Part shown: positions 1-12,103 of the stretch, piece after piece
Numbering within the stretch: position 1 is the stretch's first letter
Layout of the letters: each line of letters begins with the position of its first letter
Assembly (NCBI RefSeq): GCF_963675165.1
Contig: NC_087393.1
Coordinates: forward strand, 3,539,502 to 3,603,501
From: Halichondria panicea
Taxonomy: Eukaryota > Porifera > Demospongiae > Suberitida > Halichondriidae
Length of the DNA stretch: 64,000 nt
Direction: 5' to 3'
Made by a program: the position numbers and the translations under genes
Notes under the pieces: model-generated
What the model was told of the DNA's origin: nothing
Databases searched by the model: none
What the model saw: only the letters and a program-made list of their open reading frames with translations

Positions 1-243
1 CATTTAGAATAGAGTGTACGAGCGTTATAAAATACATTCATTTGAGAGCTGGGATACTTGTGTGCATAAGAACATTCTAGCTACCCTTTGTTGCTTTAAC
101 ACTGATTATAGTTGGAACGTCTAATACAAGTGTGCTAAATACATGTACATTTACTAGAATGCCTGATCTACATGTACATGTATACAGATAATTATATCAA
201 AGAAACATAGGCCTAAGTGTACACTGTAAAAATGTATTCATAG
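1..243. other. AT-rich stretch upstream of a partial gene
   Basis: No exon, RNA gene or repeat is supported here. It is probably intron of the plus-strand gene whose next exon starts at 244, since a plausible acceptor (ttcatag) ends at 243. Confidence 0.4.
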
Positions 244-1005
244 AGAGAGGGATTGGCAAAGGAAGTGGTACACGTCATGCTTCTACATTGAAGTCTACGT
301 GGCCTGAAGCCATCCCAAGCATGCTATCCATGTTTCGCTCTGAAACTCCCACGAAACCCGGGAAACCTATTGTATCCAATGCATGCTTCTCAAAGACCCC
401 TCCAACACTTAACCTAGTGCCCCCTGATGGTGAGTAGCATTTGGAAGAGAAGAAAAATGATTGTCTGTCGTGAAGTAGCTAGAGGTACACAGAATACCTG
501 TATACCTATAGTACCTATGATATAGCTAAGGCTGTGTAAGTAAGTAGTGTTCTGTGTCCCGAATGGCCATAAGCGATTGGCAGCAGAACTGCTCGTGGAC
601 GTTTTACAGACAGAAAAATTGAATTAAATTCCCACGTTAGAAGTAAGCCTCGATTAAAACTGTGGGAAACACGGATCGGAACTCGAGGTCGCTTCCGTTG
701 CCTCTACTGTATCTATTGTATCTATGGTGTATTTAAATGCTTGCATGCTTCATAATTCTTTTGTAATTCTTTTGTTGAGGCTGCTTATAGGCATGTGTCG
801 TACGTGTTTTTAATTCATTGGTTATTTTTTAGGTACCCCCATTCCTGGTCTGCGTCAGAAGCCTCACATTCACCACCACAGACACGCCCACTCTGTACAT
901 GGGGGGCGGGGAAAAGGCCGAAGAGGGAAACGAAAAACAGGACTGCCTGGCAGTATAGATAGAAGCACAGCCTCTGTTGGTGTGTCTAACACAACACAAA
1001 CATGA
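244..1005 (+). CDS. 3' end of an unrecognised gene (two terminal exons)
   Basis: Two open exons join in phase: 244-429, then donor GTGAGT, and 833-1005 after a pyrimidine-rich acceptor (ttatttttag), ending in TGA at 1003-1005. The first exon encodes about 62 residues rich in Pro, Ser and Thr. The last encodes about 57 residues with a His-rich and then strongly basic stretch (Lys, Arg and Gly around HGGRGKGRRGKRK), suggestive of nucleic-acid binding or nuclear localisation. I do not recognise the family. The upstream part lies outside the window. It is convergent with the MARF1-like gene: their stop codons are about 640 bp apart. The start of exon 244-429 is the least certain boundary. Confidence 0.55.
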
Positions 1006-1647
1006 TAGTTTTGTTTTTGACAAATTTGCAGGAACTATATAATTATGGTATAGCTGTAGTTCACTTCAAACTTTCATTAGTTACCCTATATAATTATATA
1101 CCCCTCGTGCATTTTTTGTGTTTTATATTTTATATACACGATAATGAAACATTATTTAACCCTTTAACCTGCCTTTGACTCGTTATTGTAAATTATTGTT
1201 AGAAAAATATAACCGGTTTTCTATATATCATTTCAGCATTTATAAATTTGCGTATACGTACGTATAATTATACAACTTAGTTTCATAAAACAATTTTTAT
1301 ATGTATAGGCATGTAAATGAACACAATTCATACAGCGGGAGTTCATTAAAGTCTGTAATAAGAAAAACAAATTAACAGATGTAAATTTAAGCAGTTCGGT
1401 AAAGCTTAATTATAAGAGTATTATAATATAAACAAAAATTATTTGCTAGTGAAATCCGGCCAGTTCAAGGTACTATCTGCCCACTAAACAAACAAAAACC
1501 AATATCCACATTGGAGGGCATAATAATTAAACCCAACCAATGCTACTAGTAAGTCACAAAAAATAACATAATTATATAATTATAGTAAGAATGAGCATAA
1601 CAGTTATAACTAAGTTATACAGCGTAATGGTGCATGTGCGTAAAGTT
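1006..1647. other. Convergent intergenic region
   Basis: AT-rich spacer between two genes that end towards each other; it must hold both 3' UTRs. I see no clear repeat, RNA gene or ORF. Confidence 0.6.
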
Positions 1648-3954
1648 TTAATCGACATCAGATACGGAATCGGTACTCTCGGAAACAGACTCCTGAGCAC
1701 CAGAGGATACGGCTTCTCGGTTCGGTGTGTAGTCGACAGCTGCCAATAAAAACGGACGCCAGTCGGACACCGACTTCTCCCGAATCGAAGCAATCTTTGA
1801 TGACGACCCTACCGAAATATTTCCTTTCAAAAATTGAGAAGTATCACCCACGCCAGGTTTCTGTGATTCCGAGATAGATTCCGGCTCAGTCATGTGACTA
1901 GATACCACACCCATTTCATGAGAATGCTTGTCACCATGGCCTTCGTCAGATCCAGAGTTCTGAGAAAGACAAACCCCAGATGAGCTTGAGAAGGAGCTCC
2001 TGTCATTATCACTGCTAATTGCAGCAGCAGTTGCAGACTGACTTGCGCTAGTACCCAAAGGAGGTTGGCCTGGAAAACGTATAGCCATTGTTGGCTTTTT
2101 CCTAGGAGCCTTCTTTGGTTTTTTCTTGCGCTCTTCAGCCTCCAACTGCTCAATGGCCTGTCCAGAAAGCTCGCCAAAATATGTCAGAAACGGATCCATC
2201 AAGGATGGCGTGAGAGCTCCTCCTGACCGTTCCTTGGCTTTCTTGAACTCTTCTAAAACTTGCTCCGGATTCATACCAGTCGTCAGATAATCTATTGGTT
2301 CAATAGAGTCGTCTAAAACTGTTCGTTCAACCTTTTCTTCTTCCTCTTTACCGAACTTTGGAAGAGGCTCCCCCCTAGCCATAGCTTCAGAAACTAGTAT
2401 CAGTTTCTCAAGCGTGTCATCGAGAGAAGGGTCACTTGGGGGTGGAAGGTCATCATCGAGATAGTCAAAGAGGTCTGGTTGACTCTCAGAGGCAATATTA
2501 TCGTCAAAAGAGTGGGCGTTGGAGATAAGTTCAGCCATCAATTCAGGACCTAATTCTTTCTCAAGGAACCCATATGGAGAGGGATCTACCGTTACCTCGA
2601 GAGGGGGAGTGACAGGTGAGTCACATTTGGTAGCTTCTAACAAAGATCTGAGCTCATCAAAAGTTGAAGGAAGATCGGTAGGATCTGAAACTTTGCTAAT
2701 TGTTGACGGAAAAGAGGATTCAGCTAATGCTGTAGTGAAAGTGTCTTCCTGTATTTCGTCCTGATTATTTTTTATTGCAGAATCAATGGGCACCAAAGTT
2801 CGAGGAGCTGGTATTGGTTTGTTGCAAATCAGCAGAGGAGGTGGTCCCTCCATTGTAATGGGCGGGGTAATAGATGTGGCCACAGTACTAGTTTGTGTTG
2901 TTGTGACAACTGATACGTCCACAGGTGAGTGTTTTGTTGCGGGTGTGGCCTGAGCGACAGAGTCAAAACATGGCCATTCAACACTATTTCCTGCATTCGG
3001 TAATTGGCCGTTGTCTGTAGTGGATACGTCCACAGGTGAGTGTTCTGTTGTGGGTGTGGCCTGAGCAACAGAGTCAAAACATGGCCATTCTACACTATTT
3101 CCTGCACTTGGTAATTGGCCGTTGTCTGTAGGGGGTAATGCATGAGCCCTACGATGTGGGGGGTAGGGTCGACCACTGGGAGCCCACACAAGCCACTTCT
3201 TATTGCCAGCAAAGTTAACTACATTCGAAGCAGTTTGTACTAAAGTCTTTCCAATTTTTTGAATGTCAATGCCGTCTTGATAACCGAAGGATTCTTCGTA
3301 CTTGGCCTCCAATTCGTTGAATGGCAGGCGTCCATTGTTTATTGTCAAGAGGTGTCTCAACTGCTCAGCAGCATAGTTAGGAATTCGTAGCACTAGGGTG
3401 GAGTTGGATGAATCCAAGGAAATCTGTGAGGGAGATATGTTACTTACGACACTGGATGGTTACCACTACATAAATCGATGCAAATATTATTATTCTAATT
3501 GGTGCATACAAAATTATAAGTAACGTCAGTACGTCGCTGCTTCATACATTGAAATTGTAACGTGAATGCATCAGGCTTATTTTGAGAAGCCAGCTGACCA
3601 TAGCTATATAAATGATGCCTGCAACATGCAACATGTGATCGTACCACCATGCATTGTTACCTACACCTACACAATCATTTATAATTATGTTTTCACTCAC
3701 ATAAATATCTAAAAATTCCACTCACGTTTTGTTTAACTTTTAGTAGCTGGAACAGAGCTACAATTTTTTTCATTCCGAAGCTGCTTGGACTGAGATGACA
3801 TCCAAAGTACTCCCGATACAGTTGGGGTAAACCTGTGAGCGGGAGAGTTCTGTTGTGGCCCTTAACAAAAATCAGCTCCGAAAGAAGAAAGACCAGAACC
3901 AGCTGTCGACTGGTGTCAGTGAGAGAGCATTGTTGAGTAGTTGGTTCAAACTGT

Positions 3955-4004
<50 letters not shown>

Positions 4005-7000
4005 ATAATGTGTACATCATTATAGTTGGTGACCAGTGTGTCAGTACATGCTGCATAGCAGATAATTTTCCTTGGTGCAACATTTCGTATTAACCACCCA
4101 GTAAAAATTTACAGCTCAAAAATTGTCCTACAGTTTCCACCACACGAAAATGGGGTACTTGCTATTATCAAGGGCGTATGAAGAGAAGAGGGCATGCAAC
4201 TACTATCTATCAGAAAACAAATGGGCGGGGTCTTATATCTAAAAATAGTAAAGAATGCATTGCACGTGCACCGTTTTTGTGCGTGCACGGTGAAGATATA
4301 CGGAAACTTACAGAGAAAGTAGCTATTCTAGCTAAGCTAACATACTGCAGATGATTGTAGCTCTCTATGCTAGTAAATGATGCTAGTAAATGATGCTAGT
4401 AAATGATGCTAACAATGCTCAGTGACACTAGAAAGTGAGTAGCATAGTCGTACTAGAAGCAACAAGCCAGAAACCACAAACTTTGAGTTGTTGCCTCAAA
4501 TCCTTGGTTTCTTTGACTCCTGTCTTGATGTAGCAGGTATAGCAATCATAGTGTTAAACTACTACGACTCATAAACTAACAGGAGATGTTATACAAGAGA
4601 GATAAACGAGCTAATGGAAGAAAGTAGATAAAAAGTGCCGACTCAGCAGCTTGGATGGGTTTGGAGTTTTTACATAGAAAACATAAGCTCACGTGAATCT
4701 TAATTAATCGTGACCAGCCTCCTCTAGTGGGCGGTTGGCTAAATATAGCATATCCTGCTGACTCATCAGTTTTTTGACGCATACGCAGTTTACATTTTGA
4801 GTTGCATGCCCTCTTCTCTTCATACGCCCTTGCTATTATGGTATACAACACAGAATTCAGTTGGAATCATCAACCATGCAAACACTTCACAGAGAATAAC
4901 GGCTTAAGTGTAGCCAACCAACATGTATCTATTGTAAATTTGTACGTACGTAGGTCTCACCTTCACTACATTCTTAACTGGCTGGTGGTCAAACAATAGC
5001 TCTACAGTGGGCGACCCGTATACGGCACAGCTGAGCTTGTGCCCAAAGCAATCTGCATACAAGACTTCCAGTTCAGAGAGTGGCATGGAGTGCGCTGACG
5101 AAGGACAGTGCACAAAGAGATATTGGAGGTCCAAGGAGAGCTTAAACAGGCAGTCCTGTCGATTGAGTTGAACCAGCGAGTCCCCAACAGACCCTTTTAT
5201 GTATCCAATCTGAAATGAGCAGTCAAGTTTAATGACATAAATAATTATGAAATGACAGAAAGTACATAGGACAAGCGCAGATTATCTAACTAAGATTCGA
5301 TCTCCTTCAGTACGTCTGTATCGTTTTAAAAAGCAATTCTGACCAAGTTAGCTATACCAGTGACTAAAAACAAGGACAAGATTCTATTGTAGATGGCGAC
5401 AACAAAAATAAATCCACATACTACTCTAAGTATGATGGTAAGTCCATACGTATCAGTATATACCTCGAATCTGTCGGTCCTCTTACACAGGCTCTCGTAC
5501 ATGGTCTCTACTGTGGGATGGGCGGGGTCCCGTGCCTCCCTAAAGCACGCCGCCAGCTCTGACAGGGTTTGAGCGTGTTCACGATGCCGTAGCAATAGAC
5601 GCTTGGTCTCCGAGGCGAGTCTCTCAGGATCTTTCTGAGGTGATCCAAAAGGTGATTCTGTGGTCTTTGCTTTAGATGGACTTGCCGAGATTAAAGCCGG
5701 CATTTCATCGAAATCGATTTTACCCATTTGAATATCTGGGGGGCTGGGAACAGGTGGTGGTTTGGTAGCACTTTGTTTCTTAGCAGGAGGACTGGCCAAT
5801 TGTAACCACTCAACTTGTGTAGCCGTAACCTGTATATAGAGTAGATATGATTATTGACACTCGCAGTGCACGTGGAAAATTTGTTACTTAAGCAGCACAC
5901 AGCTACACAGTATATTAGGGTATTTCTTGAGTTTTTAATACCTTAAAGTTGCTCAGTTGTTTGAGAGCCATTTGCAACTGACTTGCCTCTACAGGCTGGT
6001 TGTTGGGGAGACGGAAGGAGTCATTGTACTTCTTAGTGAGGTTAGAGAGGGTCATTGTGTTGGTGTTGCGACTGACCATCAAAGCGGTGACCTCGTCAAC
6101 TAGCACGTCCATTTCGGGGAGCATGGAGACAGCAGGTGCTGTGTATGCGTGTAATTGTTTTGTGTGTGCGTGTGCGTGTGTGTGTGTGGGGGGGGGGGAG
6201 GTATGAATATCCAGATACATAATGGATGGGTAAAGGGGTATGTATATACTGCACAGATATAAAGGGAGTGGTAGACTATATACTTACCATTGGCTCTGCC
6301 TCTGCTTCTGCCTCTTTGAGGTTTAAGGTGAACGGTTCTAGAAGCTCCTTCCCCTTTAAGCTGCAAAATTAGAGTTCAGAGTGAGATACTTGTCAAAGTT
6401 ACATATTAAAACTCTACCATTTAAACAACTCACCTCAATAACATCAGTGATGGCCTCCAGAGCTTTGATCAGTTTGGGGACACCATATTTTGAGATCTGA
6501 AAGCTTTTGCCAAATCTTTCCTTGTAAGTGGGTACCACAGCATTGATGGGTAAGCCATTAGGGTGCGCAGAAAGTAGGTCCTCTATCTCATAGCCAAATA
6601 GCGTTAGTGGCGCAAGAAACACTTTTCTCTGGGCACCCTCACCTTCAAACTGAAGTAAAAAGGGGGAAATGTATTAACCACTGTTGCAACTGAGCTGAAA
6701 CGTTGTCATAAAGACGAAAGCAAGGGACACAAGTAACTTAACCTGGGCAATTATTTTAACAACAAAATTTTATGAGTCAAAGTCAGATTCACAGCACCTG
6801 TAGTGTGGAATTCGGAAGGTTTTCAAGGAGTTTGAGCAGTTTAGGATGCCCATAGAATTGAAGCCTTTCTCCATAGCAATTTTCGTATGAAAACATGAAA
6901 CGATCCAACGTGATCTGATGGTCGGGAAGACTGTACAACAATCGTTCTATTCGTTTCTCACATAAAGTGATACTATCTGTGTTAGTGGCTTCTGGAATAT

Positions 7001-10000
7001 CAATAAGCTCAACCAATTTCAGGTCCCTATCTCCAGTAAGCTGCAAAAAATGGTATTTGATAATAAGATGAAGCCTAAAAAAAGCAAAAAATATGCGTTG
7101 GCCGGGAGTCGAACCCGGATCTATTGCTTGGAAGGCAACAATGCTGACCGTTACACCACCAACGCTTTATTGAACAGTACCTACATTTCATACCTTAACA
7201 ACATCTGGTATTGCTTGCATAAGGTGCACTAACTTCTTTGCATTGTATTTGACCAGAGAAAACTGCTCCTGTTTAAGTTTTAAATATGCCACTGGGTATT
7301 TGGTAAGCAATGTCTTCCTTTCTGGCAGGGAGCTGAGAACTTCAATGCAGTCTTTCTTGAAAAGCTTCACAGATCTTTTGGGGATCTCGTCAATTGCAGA
7401 CGTGTCTGTTTTTTGAGGGGAAGCTGAAGCTGTTAATGGAGGCTCTGTAGATACACTGGCAGCACTAGAAAGTGAGATTTTCTGCTTGGGCTGCATTTTT
7501 ACCTGCAAGGTTGTACAGAGTAGGAAAAAACTGAGACTGCATGGAGTAGTCTAACCGTATAGCAGGTAATTTTCCTGGGGTAAAAAATTCGCTTAACTTG
7601 AACAGCGATAATATTAATTGCCTTCATTACGTACGGGTAAACTATGCCTGCGGTTAACATTTTTTGTAAGGGTCCGCTTTCCCACGAAAATAACAAATTT
7701 TACTCCATGAAATTCTAGCTATACAGTATTCTCCAATTCTCATACTTTTACCTTAGTGAAGTCAAAGAGAAGCTACAAGAAAGCATTGGACTAAATAGGA
7801 AGCAGAGTAGAGAACTATAAAGTTGCTACTTATTTCGGAAGAGGCAGTAATATGTTCAAAATGTGGAAAGAGCTTACCATGGTAGAGAGTCGGACCATAG
7901 TTTCTGTCTTCCCATCTTGGAACGGAACTTCCCGCAACTGAAATTGAGTCACACACCACATTAGTACATTATACTCATCCAGGTACAATGCACATGGTCT
8001 TAAGGCCTATATATAGCCTATATAAGGAGCATTTAATAAGAGAAGTCTGGAACTCTCACCGTGACGCCTGGACAAGCCTCGATCAGCTGTCTTGTACTGT
8101 TGCTTTCTGGGAGATAATCTGACACTCTGAACCCAGACCTGTGATAGAAGGACTGGTACTTCTGCTGGAATGTCCTGTACAAGAAACACAAATTATTGGT
8201 TGGGGTTTGATGGTTTAAACACGAGTAAGGGGGGGAGGTACTAAGACAATACTTAGGAAGATAGATTGGCAAAGGGCCATGCAGTTCTGCGTGGCCAGGT
8301 AACTACTCCAGACATGTACAGTAGGGAGTTGTTGACAATAGCCTAGCTGTGTTGTCAAGAATTGTGCTCGCTTTATTCTCCCCGCCCTTACAAATGATTA
8401 TGACTAACTGCGGAAATGAAGTATCACTAAAATGAGAGTATAGCACTAACCTCAGAGGTAGTTCATTGTTGGGAGTTTGCTTCAAGAAATTGACAAAATC
8501 TTTGGAGAGAGCTGAGATGTCCTTGGGTTCATTGAGTCGAACCATAGTTTCTGTCTTCCCATCTCGCAACTGAAATTGAGTCACACACTACATTAGTATA
8601 CTGGTATTATAGTGCACATGGTCTTAACTATAGCCTATATATAAGGAGCACTTAATTAGAGAAGTCTGGAACTCTCACCATGACGCCTGGACAAGCCTCG
8701 ATCAGCTGTCTTGTACTGTTGCTTTCTGGGAGATAATCTGACACTCTGAACCCAGACCTGTGATAGAAGGACTGGAAATTCTGCTGGAATGTCCTGTACA
8801 AGAAACACAAATTATTGGTTGGGGTTTGATGGTTTAAACACGAGTAAGGGGGGGAGGTACTAAGACAATACTTAGGAAGATAGATTGGCAAAGGGCCATG
8901 CAGTTCTGCGTGGCCAGGTAACTACTCCAGACATGTACAGTAGGGAGTTGTTGACAATAGCCTAGCTGTGTTGTCAAGAATTGTGCTCACTTTATTCTCC
9001 CCACCCTTACAAATGATTATGACTAACTGCGGAAATGAAGTATCGCTAAAATGAGAGTATAGCACTAACCTCAGAGGTAGTTCATTGTTGGGAGTTTGCT
9101 TCAAGAAATTGACAAAATCTTTGGAGAGAGCTGAGATGTCCTTGGGTTCATTGATCACTGTCTTAACAGGTGTTGTGGGACGAGGTAAGAGAGGTTCTCT
9201 CTGTGCAGTCGGCTGTGGACGAGGTAAGAGTGGCTCCTTTTGTGGAGTCGACTGTGTGTGGGGGTGGGGGAAAGGTTGATGAATAACCGCATAGTGCAGT
9301 AAAATATGCAGGTTTTGTTTATGGTTTAACAGTAAATTGTCCCATGCCTTAATTTGTAATTGATGTACAAATAAGGTTAGGACCACTATTTTCCTTTACG
9401 GACACTTGCAAATGTTCTCTACCAGCAAATGCTCTTTACCACAACAAACCAATGGAAAGCAGTATCAAAGAATCCTAACTCTCTAATAGTGCTACAGCCA
9501 CTCACTTCGAGTTGTTGCCGCACCACCATGGTCTCTCTTGCACCACTGGGCCGGAGAACATCCTTCAGCTGAATGCAAATGACAGAAAATAATTATGAGA
9601 ACAGCAGCTGAGTTATCTTAACGACAGATATATTTGCGTAAATAATGTCCAGAAAACTGATATGTGACAAGTAAACATAATTATTATGATAAAGCTTATA
9701 AGACACGAAGGCCCAAAACAAGCTCTGTGCCCTCAAAGAACAGCAATTCCACTCACCGTGATTCCATCACAGGCGAGGATCAGGTCACGAGCAGTGGACC
9801 CGTCTTTCATGTAGTCTGCCACTCTAAACGACTTGTGATAGAAAGTCTGGTACGCCTGCTGGAACTGACTGTGGAGGGAAGGTAAATATTGTAACTAGAA
9901 AAATCATGCACTGTATGTAGGTAGCTATAAATTCGTGAAATAATAACATAAGGTGTCACTCTGAGAATTGAATGTCACAAATTGAATTGTCTTTATGAAT

Positions 10001-10788
10001 GTCACAACACCCATTGTTTTGTCTTCCAAAACACATAGGGACATTGACATAGACCAACCATGGAGCCCCGAAGTAACAGTGTAAATTTATTGAAAAATAG
10101 GTGTGTTATACACATACTTTTGTTGATTCATAATTATGGTCACATACCGCTAATGTAGACTAAACTAGTACTGTAGTGAAACCTGTCGGCCAGTCTGCCC
10201 TTGGGTGATTGCTACAGACAGGTTTTCCTGTACATACCAAAACAGCTCACCTGAAAGGTAGCTCAAAGTAGGGGGGGCTGTGCTTGATGAGGTTAAGGAA
10301 AGCGGCTGAGATTCCTGACAGATTTTTAGGTGCCTGTGCAGGGGGCATAGATTGCGGGACACCGTGCGGTGAGAGGACCACGGAAATGGTGGATGGCCGA
10401 CCCCCAACGAGGGATACATTGGGGATGCTACCGAGGAGCTCTTGAAGAAGCTTCCCACTCGTGTAATGGGGCAGACAACCACCACCAGAGTTTACAAACT
10501 CAAGCACAAAGCTGCAAGAAGAGAATTAATAATTGTAAATTGCAGACAAAACACTTGAAGGGATACAGGAAAAAGACTTCAGGCATGAGTGTCTTGCACT
10601 TAACTTCTAAAAAAGACCACCTCTGCACGTATAAAGGCTACTCCAAAGCATGCAACTCACTCAAGTAGCTTCACTTTATTGTCTGGTAGAGAGTGCAGGA
10701 ATGTCTCGAACTTCTTTCTGAGCACCGAATGGACTTGACGGTTCGTGCCCAATTTGAGCAGGGGACTCAGTTCGTAGAACACGATCAC
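1648..10788 (-). CDS. MARF1: MARF1-like gene, 3' half: LOTUS/OST-HTH repeat region and C-terminus
   Basis: Eighteen minus-strand exons chain in phase: 10661-10788, 10251-10511, 9757-9868, 9506-9568, 9070-9251, 8679-8793, 8451-8569, 8060-8174, 7878-7937, 7752-7772, 7194-7502, 6798-7040, 6434-6649, 6288-6360, 5942-6138, 5464-5829, 4961-5209 and 1648-3423. They encode about ten LOTUS-like winged-helix modules, recognisable by the pattern of a leucine-rich first helix, F..Y...FG, then YG..KL..LL..IPD. The clearest are in exons 6434-6649 (KYGVPKLIKALEAI) and 6798-7040 (FYGHPKLLKLLENL). In animals LOTUS repeats of MARF1 bind RNA and recruit decapping factors. The 591-residue last exon starts with a final LOTUS module, then a low-complexity acidic Ser/Pro-rich tail with a duplicated 37-residue block. 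Exon 7752-7772 is only 21 nt. The first exon here (phase 0) joins exon 44164-44254 across a 33-kb intron. Confidence 0.85.
2912..3133 (-). repeat. Duplicated 111-bp coding block in the last MARF1 exon
   Basis: Two adjacent copies of a 111-bp unit (37 codons) start at 2912 and 3023. Both encode the core NSVEWPCFDSVAQATP and differ at only a few bases, so the frame is kept. The rest of this C-terminal tail is not repeated. Confidence 0.85.
3955..4003. repeat. (TG)n microsatellite
   Basis: About 24 TG units within a MARF1 intron, with one early interruption. Confidence 0.95.
4170..4831. mobile_element. 662-bp MITE-like element with 32-bp perfect terminal inverted repeats
   Basis: The sequence starting AAGGGCGTATGAAGAGAAGA at 4170 reappears inverted, ending at 4831. 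The interior has no transposase ORF. Related ends occur near 17523-17565 and 59720-59875, so this is a dispersed family. It lies within the MARF1 intron 3424-4960. Confidence 0.75.
4369..4410. repeat. 13-bp tandem repeat (gctagtaaatgat), three copies
   Basis: Three head-to-tail copies of gctagtaaatgat inside the 4170-4831 element. Confidence 0.85.
7094..7165 (-). tRNA. trnG-UCC: tRNA-Gly (anticodon UCC)
   Basis: On the minus strand the sequence folds as a standard cloverleaf. The acceptor stem is GCGTTGG/CCAACGC, the anticodon loop is CTTCCAA (UCC), the B box is GGTTCGACTCC and the discriminator is A. A T-run (ATTTTTTG) follows, a good polymerase III terminator. It lies in the MARF1 intron between exons 6798-7040 and 7194-7502, on the same strand as the host gene. 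No intron is seen in the tRNA. Confidence 0.97.
7900..9160 (-). repeat. Tandem duplication of a two-exon LOTUS module (about 619-bp unit)
   Basis: Exon pair 8451-8569/8060-8174 and pair 9070-9251/8679-8793 are near-identical, including intron sequence, with a 619-bp offset. Each unit encodes EPKDISALSKDFVNFLKQTP followed by SFYHRSGFRVSDYLPESNST, which is one LOTUS module split over two exons. The neighbour module at 10251-10511/9757-9868 has the same split but is diverged. The duplication keeps the reading frame. Confidence 0.9.
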
Positions 10789-11002
10789 CTGCACAGTGAA
10801 ATAAAACCAATAGTAAGTGCTAATTTATCACACGCACGTATGCGTGGATCATTTGCACAACACATGCAGTGAACCTTTGCAACAGCTGCATAACAAAGTT
10901 GAGCCATTAACCCAAACACCATTCATATGAGCATTGTTATGGCTGCAGATTTTATGTACGTAACTGAATAGTTGATTAACTATAACGACACAATTGATAT
11001 TA

Positions 11003-11060
11003 CAGTGGAACCTCGATTATCTGGCTCTCTATTATCCGGAATCTCGATTATCTGGCTAGG
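11003..11060. mobile_element. Single end of a pogo-like MITE
   Basis: Starts TA-CAGTGGAACCTCGATTATC, like the ends of the complete elements at 24315 and 52788. No matching right end is seen nearby, so it is a fragment. The rest of 10789-11201 holds nothing I can identify. Confidence 0.5.
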
Positions 11061-11201
11061 CAATTTTCTCTGAAAATGTGCATATTGGATATATATGTTA
11101 TAAATACATGCAGGCTATCAGATTAAAATTCACCTGGCACTACGGAACAGTACCAGTGTGTTTATAGATAGCTATCATAGGTGGGGTTAAGAGACAAAAT
11201 C

Positions 11202-11238
11202 ATGGATGACCCGGCCAACAGACCAAGGTAGGTACGAC

Positions 11239-11286
<48 letters not shown>

Positions 11287-12103
11287 GTTTCACATGTTAT
11301 CATATGCCAAACCTCTACATAAATATAGCTCCAAAAGAGGACGAAGATATTGCATTGGATCAGTACTCATCAGAGACAGACAAGCAGCCCCTTATAGGAG
11401 CAGAGCCACCAAGGCCAATGCTAGCTGCTGAAGTGCACCCCCCACCCAGGTCACTGATCCCCCACAGTATAATCAACAAGTAAACCCATGAATTCGGTAC
11501 TACATATACCTTTAGGCCGAAAACCTTTCATTAACATAACTTGCCACCACAATGTATGGCTGCCACAGCTACAAATAGGAAGTGAATTAGCAAATTATTT
11601 TACGCAGGCAAGGCAAGCTGACACTGCTGTCGTGGTTACACAACTGACAAACTTTGTCTACGAACACGACATTCCATTTTGGATCGGGTCAGATCTGTTT
11701 ATTTACTTATCACTGATCACCGTACTCTGCTGTCTAGTGTTTGGAATTGTTGCAACAATATTCGCATGTGAGTTGAGAAAAATGCTACAGTGCAGCAGTC
11801 TTGTAGATCATACATGACATCAAATGTTTGGATGTTCTTGTCAGTGGGGAATTGTCCAATGTACCAATTAAAACCTTAAGTGAGGGGTGATTCTCTTTGT
11901 AACATACCATAACTCTCTTTCCCTATACTCATAAATATCAAACACACCAGGCTCGCTACAAGAGGAAGAATGGACAAATTGAGGAGGCCAAATACTCAAC
12001 CAAGGGCTCCATTGTCTGCAGTATACTTGTTGTTGTACTGTGTGTCGTTTCCACACTGATCTACTTAGCCGTAAAATACATTCCTCGGAAGAAACTTTTT
12101 TAA
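11202..12103 (+). pseudogene. CD225/dispanin-like gene copy A, probably degenerate
   Basis: Homologous exons can be aligned: 11202-11227, 11329-11479, 11608-11772 and 11951-12103. Several splice signals are damaged relative to the other copies. The exon-2 acceptor ctccag reads ctccaa, the exon-3 donor GAG-GTGAG reads GAG-TTGAG, and exons 1 and 2 are out of phase with any visible acceptor. The internal Met of the MDQ start reads Leu. A strong cryptic donor (GCAT-GTGAGT) in exon 3 would shift the frame into a stop in exon 4. The exon-3 and exon-4 frames are nevertheless open (DIPFWIGSDLFIYLSLITVL, then a second membrane segment ending KKLF), so decay is recent or a different splice pattern is used. 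Exon 2 is truncated and lacks the PPQY motif; the dileucine block KQPLIGAE is kept. Confidence 0.6.
11232..11284. repeat. (CA)n microsatellite
   Basis: About 25 CA units in the first intron of the degenerate CD225 copy A. Confidence 0.95.
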
